NCBI GenBank assembly: GCA_021234155.1
Contig: JAJEKV010000026.1
Span: forward strand, 1,116,001-1,180,000
Length of the DNA stretch: 64,000 nucleotides
Source of the DNA: Isoetes taiwanensis
Lineage: Eukaryota > Streptophyta > Lycopodiopsida > Isoetales > Isoetaceae
Direction of reading: 5' to 3'
A program made the translations under genes and the position numbers. The notes below the pieces were generated by a model that worked only from the letters and a program-made list of their open reading frames with translations, had not been told where the DNA came from and ran no database searches. Of this stretch, positions 22,131 to 32,900 are shown one piece after another (the stretch's first letter is position 1; each line of letters starts with the position of its first letter).

Positions 22131-22522
22131 AATCCAGTTATACCTTGGAATTCATTCAACATTCAAGTATAAATTTCTGTAACTAAAGCATAAAAAATGA
22201 GAATGCAAAACAGAAACTTCTTTATATTCATAAAAGTATCTATACAGTACCCTTTACACAATTGCCACAGTAAGTGGATTTTCCTAATACTTTCAGTCTA
22301 TGTGGCATGCTTGACCCTTTACTGTGGCATGTTGGAGCCTAGGTGGCATGCATGCAAATGTCCCTTTCCTCTTCTGCCTCATTCCCAAAATCGTATGAAT
22401 GCCTACGATTTGCATCCCTTTTATTCCCAAAATTCTGCCCTGCAGCTTCATTCCGTCCCCATCGTCTATTCCGCCATCTCCTTCACTCCTTCTCCATTCC
22501 GTCCATCTCCTTCACTTCTGCC

Positions 22523-22852
22523 ATGGCCAAGTTCAAGACTACACTCCGCAGGAACACTATCCCGGCCATTGTGCTGCTCGCTCCTTCTGCAAGACCAAAG
22601 ACGGAAGAATCCGTGTCTTCCTGCGGAGGATCCATGTCTTCCTCCACCAGAGGAGGCCGCTCGGTTACAGTGGTGGCCAAGTTCACTCCACCAGAGGTGG
22701 AGAAGCTCATCATGGATGCACAGGCTGTCGCTTCGATGCGGGTGCTCGAGTGGGTGCATGCAGGTTATGATGACGAGGAGCGACTCCTCGAAATGAAGAT
22801 GTATGCCTGTGAGGACGACCTCCATATAGAGCTCAAGATGGCCCCCGCCTGA
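22523..22852 (+). CDS. Uncharacterised 109-aa protein
   Basis: An ATG in strong plant context (GCCATGGCC, 22,523) opens 109 codons to TGA at 22,850. The protein starts MAKFKTTLRRNTIPAIVLL, has a Ser/Arg middle (SSCGGSMSSSTRGGRS) and ends VLEWVHAGYDDEERLLEMKM and an acidic tail. No known domain or membrane anchor is evident. The frame is also open upstream, but the Kozak-like context favours this start. The 3' flank is T-rich with TTTGTAAAGG-type sequence fitting a plant 3' UTR. It lies inside E1 close to the left end of E2, and may be E1 cargo or a captured host exon. Confidence 0.5.
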   Translation: MAKFKTTLRRNTIPAIVLLAPSARPKTEESVSSCGGSMSSSTRGGRSVTVVAKFTPPEVEKLIMDAQAVASMRVLEWVHAGYDDEERLLEMKMYACEDDLHIELKMAPA

Positions 22853-23440
22853 TTAGTTTAGATTTGTATTGTAATCCCTGGTTTCAATTTTTTTGGCAAT
22901 AGTCCTTGTGACTATTCTTTGTAAAGGCTTTTCATTAATGACAGAACTTGTTTTGCAATAGTCCTTGTTTTGCAATAGAACTTGTTTTGCTTTAACTGTT
23001 CTCTGAGTTTCCACTGTTCTTTTAGTTAGCTGAACTTTTTGTCATTAATTATAAAATGCAAACAAGGAATTTGAAGGTGCAGAATCTATGATCTGCACAC
23101 TAACGAAATATGGTAACCAGCTCAGCAAATAGAAAAGTATGAGATGGGTGGCTCGGGTTCAAAAGAAATAGACTTCAAAAGAAACTGAAAAGAAAAACAC
23201 AGAATTCCCTGAAGCAAAAGTTAGTGGCCTTGCAAGAATCTTTATGAATTTTGGCCTCATATCAATTCAGGGACCTAATTTGGGATCCATATATTGTTGT
23301 CACCAAAATCAGTCAAGATACTATCAGGAATCTGAGAGCCATTCCATTTTCTGACCGGGTCAAAAAATGGTCAATGCCCCTGGCTGATTATGGTGAAATC
23401 TATGGTGAAAGCCGTGGTGAAAACTGTGGTGAAGCTGTGG
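22853..23440. other. E1 interior left of E2; TGGTGAA repeats
   Basis: No gene recognised. From about 23,390 to 23,444 TGGTGAA is repeated at 12-base spacing (ATGGTGAAATCTATGGTGAA and onward), immediately before the TGAT target copy of E2. This matches the TGTGGTG motif arrays elsewhere in E1. Confidence 0.5.
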
Positions 23441-23444
23441 TGAT

Positions 23445-23467
23445 GGGTAAAAGAAAGCTAGGGTGTC
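23445..23467. repeat. E2 left terminal inverted repeat
   Basis: 23 bases, perfect inverted match to 32,721-32,743; preceded by TGAT. Confidence 0.92.
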
Positions 23468-23758
23468 TTACATTTGGCCAAATGTAGAGTAAGAGATGTA
23501 TCACATTTCAAATACATAACCGTTTTTTCAGTATGTACATAATAGCTATATTATAGAATCTTTTTTTTCGGAACTACTTGCCACGTCAATTAAAACGCAA
23601 TCATGAAGCAGATTTCAATTCCCGCCGCTGTAACCACTCCAAGAAATGCCTGAACGTTAGGAGAATTTCCCACTTTCTGGCTAAAACTTTGCCCAGCTCC
23701 AGGATTTCCCTCCTTCTTGCCAGAATTCCTCCAGCTAACCCTAAACCACGCAAGAACC

Positions 23759-26700
23759 ATGATGAACAACGAAGGAACAGAAATGGCGCAAGAGGATTGC
23801 AATATCGGGAATGTGACAAAGAAAATGAAGCGTAAGATTGATGAAATTTGTAAATTTATATATGATCAGGTTCAAGATTTACGTCATGTGCGAAGGAGAG
23901 CTTTAGCAGTAAAAACTGTTCGGGATGAAAGGCTGCACTTCTTTTTTGAACCTGCCATTGGAAATCCAGCGCAAGCAATTCTGAAGGATACTATGCTAAA
24001 AAATATCCGTGAAGGTCTGCAGGAAGTGAAACAAGCAAATAGCAATGATAAATTAGCAGCTAAGCATTCCCTGTTATCAATGATTGTTGGTGAGAATGGA
24101 AAACTCAGGCAAAAAGGTTCTTCAAGTGCAAGCAAAAAACCTCACAAAAGCTGCAATTAGAAGAAAGCGGATGTCATTATCAGGTGCTAATATGTGGGCA
24201 CTGGCAGGAAGGCAACCCAGGGCAGACATGCTTCCGGAATCAACCAAATAGTTGGTAAATGAGTTTTGGTTAACCCAGCACACAAAAACTTCTCCAAAGT
24301 ACAAGGATGTCAGGAAGAAAAGGACACTTCCAATCCAGTTTTTGGACATGCCCCAGGTCAGTTTTAAGTCTTTTAATCCTCTTTCTTGCAAGCTTGATAG
24401 AAGCTAGCTTATGTGCATCCTGGATAAGTTTAGTAATCCTATTTGCATTCCATGTAAGGGATGTATCTGATATACATTGTAGTACATCCAACTACAATAA
24501 TTATATTTTTACACTTGGAGGTACTGAATGAGCTATGTTTAACAGGAAAAGTACTTGGATGTACTTCCAGTACATCCAATGTGGCATAAGGCAGAAAATG
24601 TGTTGAAAGTCAGGCTGTGTTATTATAGTCTTGCTTTTTGTAGTTCCCAAGTACATTATAGTACATTTTAAGCCTTCCTGATCTCAAGATAGTCTTTAAA
24701 GATAGGGTGATACATAAAAGTATTTAAATGTACTTCCTTCCATAAGAAAAGTATGAAATACATACATCTGTAATACAGTGATACTGTCTGTGACCTGGTT
24801 ACATATTGAGTTTTTTTATGTACATCTGGAACTTTTTGGAGTACATTATTTATACATTTATACATATCATGTACAGGGTATGTATGATGGTGTGGTATAG
24901 TAGTTGAATGTATATCAAATCATGATCTGAGTGCCATAGAACTAATGCAATGTCTGCAACATCTTTGAATTCGTAAGTAGTTCTAATTTATAACTTACTT
25001 ATACATGCTGTTTTTTTCCTTGCGGAGTGAATTGTAAGAGATGTTCAAAGATGAACATCCTGAAGTGAAGATTAGCATCAGAAAGTTCGAGCTGCTTAAG
25101 CCTACGTGTGTGAGAAGGTTGAAAGAGAGGAACACATGCTGTTGCGTGAAGCATGAACAAGCTGATCTATACAGGAAAGCTTTTAGCGTCCTGAGAAGCA
25201 AATTTCATGCCAACTGTACATGTTCTTGTGGTGTTTGTGCAGCAGATGAGAACAATGGCGTCTGCCAAGCTTCTTCTAAAACATTTCAAAATGTTGGTGC
25301 TATGTGGAGAGCTACGGTCTGTGATAAGGAAGGCGAAGAGTGGCATAGTTTGGTGTCAAGGGAGAGTGCCAGAACTGTGGCACTGAAAATATTCAAATCT
25401 GTCCTAAGGAGAAAGAGTCGCAGAATGAGAACATTGAATGGCAAGTTTACAAGCACGCGGAACGAACCTTCCAAAGTCGGCACTTCAAGGAGGTTGAAGC
25501 TTGTTCTTGAAAAGCGGGACTCGTGTACATTGCTTGACAAGATGTTTCAAAGACCTTACAAAGTTCACTATTCACAACTTTTCAGCAAGTTGGCGAGCAA
25601 ATAATTCAGGAAATCGAGTGTAAAATTTGAGGGATGATTCGTTTTGTCAAGAATGGACTTTGCAGAGAACTACACTTTGCGACCATTCGGGGAGGTTCAG
25701 TCCGAGCATTGGAACAATGACCGATAACTATTACGGTGCATATAACCATGATGAAAGTCAATGGCGAGCTGAAAAAAACTGTTCATTTGTATGTTTCCGA
25801 TGTTATGAAGCATGATGCTTTCTTTGTTCAGGCTGCACTCAAGAAGCACCATATTTGGATGATGCAAAAAGGTTTTGGCCACATCAAATACCATGTCATG
25901 TGGTCTGATGGGTGTGCTGCTCAGTTTAAGTGTTCTCGAGCCTTTTATTTGAATGTGGCCCAATATTATAACAGGTATAAAATTAGGATGCAGTGGAATT
26001 ATTTTGGCTCAGGCCATGGAAAAGGAGAACATGATGGGCAGGCTGCTTTGGAGAAAAGGTTCCTAGCAGACGAGCAAAGGAAAGAGAATAGTGTTCCGAT
26101 TTTGGGTGCCAACTCTGCTTGCACTTTGCTGAGACAAAAGAAGTGCAAAATGGACAGAGTTATATGGGAGGTGATGGCAGAAGACATTAACAGGGACCCT
26201 CGTTCAGATTGTGAGACATTGCCTGGTACTCTAGCTATACATTGTGTGTCTGCTATTAATCCAGCTGACCCAACACTTGTCATGTATAGATCCCTATCAT
26301 GTTTTTGCAATGGTTGCTTGAATTTCAGATGGGGAGAATGTGAGAATCTCGAGCATTGTGTTGCGTGGAAGCTGCACAAACTGGAGCCTAGTTCGGCCCA
26401 GGTCGACGAACAAGAAGAGCTAGTTGGTTTTTATGCAGCTGATGAGCAAGAACTATCCGATGTACTCCAAATTGGAGACATATTTGCATCTTTTGCTGCC
26501 CCAGGAAATCATGAAAATGTTCCATACTTCATCCTCCTATGCGTGAAGGAGATGCATATTCTTCAGGAAGATGTGATTGACGACTATGGAAATAGAATGC
26601 TTCTTGGTGATTGGGGGTTATAGCTGGTCATTACTATCAACTGCTACAAGGCACAAAGCACAAGTACAAGTTGCTAGATGACAAAATAGTATTGGTACCA

Positions 26701-26841
26701 GCTGAATCTGTAATTGGAGCAAAGTTCATGATGCAGCAGGTCAAGCATAAGTTGAAGGGGGCACGTACAGCATATATGATTACACAAGAGGTGCATGACA
26801 TGCTTATATCAAGCCTACCTGAGATTGTTGAGTGCACATGA
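23759..26841 (+). pseudogene. E2 transposase-like protein (DFAENY/SDG/HGKGEHDG family)
   Basis: Exon 1 (ATG 23,759 to a donor CAG/GTCAGT at about 24,361) is Lys-rich and includes LKNIREGLQEVKQANSNDK, KNLTKAAIRRKR and FWLTQHTKTSPKYKDVRKK. Exon 2 (from about 25,036) has FKDEHPEVKISIRKFE..LK, then a Cys/His-rich part (RNTCCCVKHEQ, CTCSCGVC). RMDFAENYT and EVQSEHWNN follow at 25,655-25,720, then LYVSDVMKHD, WSDGCAAQFK (25,900-25,930), GHGKGEHDG (26,015-26,040) and a C-terminal KGARTAYM. The Asp blocks could form an RNase H-like (DDE/D) site, as inferred from spacing. At least three frame changes (about 24,110, 25,600-25,650, 25,715) and an in-frame TAG near 24,250 show decay, unless some are short introns. 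E1 encodes a homologue. Confidence 0.75.
24470..24900. repeat. GTACAT/ATGTAC-rich intron of E2 transposase gene
   Basis: Many copies of GTACAT, GTACTT and TACATC/TACATT lie in the intron between the two transposase exons. The same motif is dense at 29,200-29,400 and 30,760-31,170 in the convergent gene block of E2. Confidence 0.6.
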
Positions 26842-26885
26842 CTAAGTTCTGTACAAAGGAACTTTCATATTTGCCATCATCTTCT

Positions 26886-27432
26886 GTTATGTTGAGAAAA
26901 CTAGTCGATTGCTGAAAGTTTTTTAGTTATTTACTTATTTTTTTTAACTGAAGTGCATTTTGATACTTCAATCAAAATTATCACAGAATATCTTACGTGA
27001 CCAAGCAAAATGTATATCAGAAAGTACAAAATGTTTATCAATTGTTGCATGAAGAAGTTAAACTAGTCGTGTTATGTTGAGAAAACTAGTCGATTTTTCG
27101 CAAGTTTTTTTCTTATTTACTTATTTTTAATCGATGTGCATTTTGATACTTAAATTTCAGTATCACACAATATCTTCTGTTTCCAAGCACAATGTATATC
27201 AGAAATTACAAAATGTTTATCAATTGTTTCATGAATAATTTAAACTAGTTTGTGTTATGTTGAGAAAACTAGTCGATTGCTGCAAGTTTTTTCTTATTTA
27301 CTTATTTTTTAATCTGATGTGCATTTTGATACTTAAATTTCAGTATCACACAATATCTTCTGTTTCCAAGCACAATGTATATCAGAAAGTACAAAATGTT
27401 CATCAATTGTTGCATGAAGAAGTTAAACTAGT
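26886..27432. repeat. Three tandem copies of a 182-185 bp unit
   Basis: GTTATGTTGAGAAAACTAGT begins at 26,886, 27,071 and 27,253. Each unit runs through TGCATTTTGATACTT and AATGTATATCAGAAA..TACAAAATGT to GAAGAAGTTAAACTAG or a variant. They lie just beyond the transposase stop, in the likely 3' UTR or the gap between the convergent genes of E2. Confidence 0.88.
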
Positions 27433-28660
27433 CTGCGGAACTTGTTACGTTATAATGGATATCAATAGCTTTTCTTTTGATTCATGAAACAAAGCGAGAA
27501 AGTGGAACATGTATGGAGACAAAACTCTTGTATTACATATCACAAGATATACAACCCGGTCATATCGATAATGATGCCAATATATACAAGTCGTTGTTCA
27601 TGTTTTATATTAACATTAATTTACATTCAAAATCTGGTCACAAACCGATGTGAAGCCGCGACATACTATTCTCGTTGTTTTAATATGTTACTTTCTTGCG
27701 GCTTGTCCATAGCCCGGACATGCCATCTCTGCCCCTCAGAGCCCTCTCAAAAGCATTTGCCTCCAAACAATTTGTTGTTAGTACATCGGATGGATTGCGT
27801 AAAGTATTACGCTTCACATATCGTTGTGTCCGGTGCTATCAACAAACCCTCTAGCCATGGTTTTGAAGTGTCAAGAGACCTGTGTCTTCAACATCACTTT
27901 CCTGCCATGAAGGTGGGCATATGCAATTTTCGTTGGGATTGAAAAGCATCTTGTACTCGGAGTCGTCTACTATTAGTGTGTTGCTGTCATTCCTGTCTGG
28001 ATACTTCTCGTGATATAAACTCAATTGGCTTCAGATACAAAGGTTTATCTTCACTTGCCGCAATCCGAAAAGCAGCTCCAAAGCGTTGGCTTCCATCAAA
28101 GGTGAACCTTAAGTCCCTTATCTGCGTCATTGTGAAGATTTTATCCACTACTCTTGATAGGTTCCATGGAGCTATTGATGACCATATTCCTATTTTAAAG
28201 TGTTCAAATACAAATTCCGTGAATTCGCCTAGGTGGGGCCTTAAAACAACACTTTCTTGCCTATTATGTCATAATTTCCAACTAGTCGATCATCCGATAC
28301 CAAAGTCCTATGTATTTGTTTTGCCAAAACATTATTGATATCAAACACTATCAACCTTTTTAGACACCTGATATGAAAGAACATGCAATTTATCAATAAA
28401 GTATGGTGGAGTTGAATAAAAGAGATTGTATTCAAATTCAATGAAAAAATGTGTATTTTATAATCAAATAGTGTTTAGCATTGACAATAGGGAGAGGTTT
28501 TTCTCACCACATTTATTAGTACCGTGTGGTCTAATAGTTTGGTCTTGGAAGTGAATGTGGTCTAACTCCCCGGAAGTAGTGCTCGGGTGAGAACATCACG
28601 ACGATCGGATGCATACTTTGTCAAGAACCGGTTTCGGTAATCCGCAAATGTGACAACAAT
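27433..28660. other. E2 interior between convergent genes
   Basis: No gene is recognised. Short plus-strand frames (for example 27,484-27,942 and 27,976-28,338) show no family motifs. It separates the 3' end of the transposase gene from the 3' end of the peptidase gene. Confidence 0.4.
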
Positions 28661-28662
28661 AC

Positions 28663-30236
28663 TTACATAATAAGTATTAAAACCATTTGTTTGCAAGACA
28701 AAAGAAGTGAGACACTCACATTGGTAGTTTTACCACACACGATTGTGTCTACAAACCGCATATAAGCTGCAACATAGAGGCCACATGAATCCCCATCTTT
28801 CTGCTGTGGACACTTATGAATCTTCACAACTGGTGAAGGATTTTGTCCATGCTTCAAAAAAGTGGGACACTCGACACAACCGCGTGCCATAGTGAGGATA
28901 TGGAGCCTGCAAAAGACCAGATCTATTTTGTAGCAAATGAATGAAAGAAGCTGCTAACATGGTATCCAATCTACTCAATATTAATAAAAGGAGATGTGAA
29001 ATACAAAATACCTCTTAAGTGCAAGCATGTCAACATCAATGTCCTCGGCAGAATTGAAGAGATCTGAATGTTGATGGTGTTCTTACTCTTAGTAAGTGCC
29101 ATGTTGAAGATGGCCAAAGTGTGATGTTCAGTAACTCTACCTAGCATTGGAATCATGATCCATGGGTAAAAGCATGAAAGGGTGTCTATAAATGTATCCC
29201 TTTTGGTACATGTGGCTATATTACACAAATAACCCAAAGTACCCAAAAAGTACATGCATAGCCAAAACATATCCGAAATTTAGCTTAAATGTATATGCAA
29301 AGTACATAAAATCGAAAAGTGTATGTTTATACAAATAAAAAATAACCAAAATGTACGTGAAAAGTATCCATATTTGTACATCAATTCAGTACAATGTACA
29401 TACACCCTTTCATGCTTTTACCCCCATCTGCACTTCAGCCAATTTATCTCTGTAAGAGCTTCTACCTTTACAATATCTCATCCACGCTCGGAGGCTGCCA
29501 TAGATTTATCCTTTTCGCTTGCCTTGGCCCATGCCGCAAATTCCATGAAGCTGTCCGGGGGGGAGAACCAGACGTCGGCCTTCTTATCATCTGGAACACA
29601 GAGCTGCAGGTACCTATAACAAGTTGAAAAGGATACAATTACTAACTTGACTTACACATACAAATGAACAAGTTCAAAGTCCATACATATCCACATGCCG
29701 GTTGGAAAATTTCCCCACATCCATGTCCAGCACATCTTGTTCAAATAAATAACACTCCATTTCAGGCAAAGATCCTGGGAAAATCCTTGCCTTCTTGAGC
29801 TTCATCATTCGGTTCAACAAGGCATCGTATGGCTCTGTATTGAATCGCGATGCGGGTTCAATGACCAAGTACATTTACACAAATCATCTACATTCGTCTA
29901 CTACTATCCATATTATTTTAAAGTTTTTAACTTGGATACTAGATGTAAAAAAAATGTAAGAAATGTAGATCAAGTTACCTGTAGAGATCATTCTTACGCT
30001 CTAGCGTCATTTTTTTTCTGAGTCGATTATCCATTTCCTTCCCTACTTTTTGGTTTCCTCCCTCGATTCTTATTAGGTCCGGAATCCTCGCGTGCGCAAC
30101 CTCTCCCGATTTCTCATTGTCGGGAAATTCGTCCTTTGCTATGTCAGAAGCAATATTTGACACAAACTTAAAAGTATCCTGCTCTACATCTTGATGCTCG
30201 GAATATTCCTCTTCATTAGGACCTGTAAACATAGGA
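28663..30236 (-). pseudogene. E2 C48 (Ulp1-like) cysteine peptidase, decayed
   Basis: Minus-strand exon-like pieces in order: about 30,236-29,977 (EEEYSEHQDVEQDTF...LERKNDLYR, ending at a GT donor), 29,874-29,674 (EPASRFNTEPYDALLNRM), about 29,615-29,475 (YLQLCVPDDKKADVWF), 29,160-28,975 (TEHHTLAIFNM, catalytic His; then a 1-base frame change to NSAEDIDVDMLALKR) and 28,890-28,715 (IHKCPQQKDGDSCGLYVAAY, catalytic Gln and Cys). Order and spacing fit the C48 fold that cleaves SUMO/NEDD8-like modifiers. The 260-bp MITE at 29,164-29,423 interrupts it just before the His block. It is convergent with the transposase. The damage means no active enzyme, though both His and Cys blocks survive. Confidence 0.7.
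29164..29423. mobile_element. 260-bp MITE of the E1/E2 family
   Basis: The left end reads GGGTAAAAGCATGAAAGGGT; the right end is its reverse complement (22 bases identical). The host bases CCAT flank both sides (29,160-29,163 and 29,424-29,427), a perfect 4-bp target duplication. The first nine bases equal those of E2. It has no coding capacity and is rich in GTACAT motifs. Its insertion splits the peptidase gene of E2. Confidence 0.9.
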
Positions 30237-30259
30237 TGTCATGGATTTCTCATTTCTTT

Positions 30260-30440
30260 GTATTAATCGAAATAAAATGCTTTCTTACTGTTTCTCTTTG
30301 CTTCAATTATCTTCTTCTCGTGGCTTTTTTTAGGCGTGGAGTTCTTCTTTGGAGTCACATTTTCTGCTGCCGCCTTTACTTTTGAAGATGTGGCCTTAGC
30401 CCGCTCCCTCAATCTCTCGAAGTTCCTCGTCATAACGGAA
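30260..30440 (-). CDS. E2 Lys-rich exon (linker of peptidase gene)
   Basis: A minus-strand stretch reads MTRNFERLRERAKATSS and continues through TPKKNSTPKKSHEKKI up to a donor-like site near 30,285. It is strongly basic and resembles a nuclear-localisation linker. It lies between the coiled-coil exon and the peptidase exons, so it may belong to either. Adjoining sequence to about 30,742 stays open in another frame (VPKKIEVQDVAEGKKAK). No family recognised. Confidence 0.35.
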
Positions 30441-31161
30441 TGTCACCATGCGGACACTGGAAGTGCGACCTCCTCAACCTGTATCACCGCATGAATAGTG
30501 ATTTTGCTTTTTCCTTCAATCTTCGCTTTCTTTCCCTCGGCTACATCTTGCACCTCAATTTTCTTTGGAACCTCCAAAACTGTGGAAAACCGAACCAAGA
30601 ATAAGAAATTGCTTCCTCCTCGACACAATGCAAATAGAATTTGAAAACAAGCGCACTGACTCGTGGTGTAATTTCGCTCGGTAGTTTTTGGCACTTTGAA
30701 GCTCGAAAATAAATCACATAACGGTCGGATATCGGGTCTCAAACTAATCAGTCTCTAAGCGCTACGTACATATCAATAGCTGTACATATTACTAGAACTG
30801 ATCTACATTGAAGTACTTTGAGTACATACACATGTAAACAGCTATTTATCCAGATGGAATGTACATGTAATGTACATGAATGTGCTCCAATGTATGCACA
30901 TGTACACATCAGACATTACATAAAATACCTCTAAATGTTCTGCCACAAAACTCAGTACACAACTCCTAATTTTATGTATTTAAGTTCTACATTTAGGACC
31001 CTACACTGTGAATGTACAACATGTATGTAAGAAACACAAATATGTATGACATGCAAGCCAAGGAACTATAAGTATAAAATAACCAGTACACTCCTACATG
31101 CTGTAGCAAAACCTTAAGTGCAGCAATCTACATGTAAATGAATTCTACATGTAAATGGATT

Positions 31162-31735
31162 CTACATTGCAGTAATCCTGGGTGCAACAAATTGAACATA
31201 AATCATGAAATACTGCTTACCTCCAGTGTACACACTCAAGGTCTTTGAAATGTTATCGTCCCATTTGCATGCTCTTGGGCAGGATAGTCTAGCAGAAATA
31301 GAATATGAGAAACAGAAGATATGAAATGAATGCTCGCATGGAGCAACTAGGATAGGTTCATTATTAGCAAAGCCATTACTGCAAAACACACATCCATGCA
31401 CAGATATGAATTTTTCTTCAGCTGGAGAGATCACTAAGCTTATTTTGGGCTGAAGGAGAATCGCTGCAGAATGCATCATGTCAAGCCGTCTGCGGCACTC
31501 AAACTGAACTTTGTGAGCCTCCTCAAGTTCTGCAATCCTCTTTTCACATAACTCCTTCTCCCGAATGGCTTTCTCCAATGGCTCCTGAATTCTCTTCAGC
31601 ATTTCTTCCTTCCTGGTTCTATCCCTCATCAAAAGGTCAACCCTCCCCACGCACAGTCTTGATGTCTCTCTTATCACCTTAGCGTCGTCGAGAACACTAT
31701 TGATGTCTTCTTGTATATCGTGCTAGGTCCTCTTC
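31162..31735 (-). CDS. E2 coiled-coil protein with RING-like Cys/His cluster
   Basis: From about 31,735 down, the frame reads QEDINSVLDDAKVIRE, then a long charged coiled coil (EEMLKRIQEPLEKAIREK, CEKRIAELEEAHK). It ends with a zinc-binding pattern: CVFCSNGF, then PCEHSFHIFCF and CPRACKW, a C-x2-C ... C-x-H-x3-H-x2-C ... C-x3-C arrangement like a variant RING. The coding part stops at a donor (CACTGGAG/GTAAGC) near 31,220. RING domains usually recruit E2 ubiquitin or SUMO enzymes; that link to the neighbouring C48 peptidase is only inference. The frame is intact over this exon. Confidence 0.55.
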
Positions 31736-31914
31736 ATGTGCATCCTTTCTTCACGAAATCTTATTTATATTGTCACGTAATTACATGCATTTGGATTTTC
31801 AGTTCTTCAACCTTGGATGTCTTTGCTAATTAACTCTCCATGACACTGGCAGAATGAGTTTACGCAAATTCAAGCTCTTCCTTAGGGTAAAATCCTTGCT
31901 GAAATTTAGGAACC

Positions 31915-32244
31915 TTGGATGTGGATTTAGAGGTCCCAATTTCTTCTCGTAATAGCAGATTCTTTTGCCCCTCCCTCTCCGCCAAATCTTTGGCCAAAAC
32001 TTTAAAAGTATCCCAATCTACTTTTTTATTGTCAATTGAAGGGCAAATGCACGAGCAAAGTACTTTCAGGTACATGGCGATTTGTGACCTCCCGCTTACC
32101 AAAAACAATTTCATTAGGTTTGTAGAAGTTCTCGCCCACTGGCGGCTTCACGCTTAGATTCTTTGAACCCCGTATGTCTTTTGGGCCCCAACGCTTTCGT
32201 CCATTATCGTTGTAAATCTGGAAAAATTTCATCTGCATTGACAC
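31915..32244 (-). CDS. E2 WGPK protein, first exons
   Basis: The frame starting MSMQMKFFQIYNDNGRKRWG at 32,244 continues PKDIRGSKNLSVKPPVGENF and KPNEIVFG to a donor (TTTTTG/GTAAGC) near 32,100. A second open piece reads WDTFKVLAKDLAEREGQK and LLREEIGTSKSTSK (about 32,015-31,915), ending at an AAG/GTTCC donor. The RWGPK block matches the VWGPK block in the first exon at the left end of E1, so both elements carry this gene in the same place. Function unknown; no lesion is seen in these pieces. Confidence 0.5.
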
Positions 32245-32720
32245 ATCTTACATGCTTTGCCTCCACAACAGCGGGTTCTTCACAAATAAGTCTTCTTTTT
32301 TGCCCTGGTTCCTCAGAAGTTTGAACCTTCCTCTTGTTTTTTTCGGCTTTCTTGCTAGAATCGGCTATTTTCAAATTTTTGTTTAATCACGGGTGACTTA
32401 GGGAGGCAAAGGCGTCCATTGCTTGGATTTGGGCAAGGATTTCGAGGAAGAAGAATAGTTACAGTCGAATTACTTCGTTGATCACTCACAAACACAAAAA
32501 ATTGGAACGGCGGCAAATTTTTTTCCTAAACAGGAAACACTTCGCAATCTCCCTCCGAAAAATTGCAATGAAGGTCCGTTCTGGTTGCCACTGCCACTCA
32601 TAATTTTGAATTGCTGACGTGGCTACTCCTAATCATTACATATCCCAACTAACTAAAATTCAAAAAAAAAAAACAAAAACGGGTGCCTACATTATACATA
32701 ATGTAAGGGCATTTTTTTTA

Positions 32721-32743
32721 GACACCCTAGCTTTCTTTTACCC
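32721..32743. repeat. E2 right terminal inverted repeat
   Basis: Perfect 23-base inverted match to 23,445-23,467; followed by the TGAT target copy. Confidence 0.92.
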
Positions 32744-32900
32744 TGATGCAAACGTTGTTTTTATATTTCAAAGGGAGAAAAATACATATGAAAATCTACC
32801 ATACCCGGTAGAATAGTTCATACCCTGAGCTTCTAGTATTATCAAAATGCATTAGAGATATAATAATAGCTGTTTTGAAGAGGTTAATGATGACATACAA

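Larger units (their letters stand above)
23445..32743. mobile_element. E2: 9.3 kb TIR DNA transposon nested in E1
   Basis: Terminal inverted repeats are identical over 23 bases: left GGGTAAAAGAAAGCTAGGGT at 23,445 and its reverse complement ending at 32,743. Both continue into a small palindrome, TTACATT..6 nt..AATGTAG. Flanking host bases are TGAT on both sides (23,441-23,444 and 32,744-32,747), a perfect 4-bp target duplication. Contents are a transposase-like gene on plus (23,759-26,841) and a convergent block on minus (32,244 down to 28,663: WGPK protein, coiled coil with RING-like cluster, Lys-rich linker, C48-like peptidase). The first nine bases GGGTAAAAG match E1's GGGTGAAAG but for one, marking one family. 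Confidence 0.9.
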
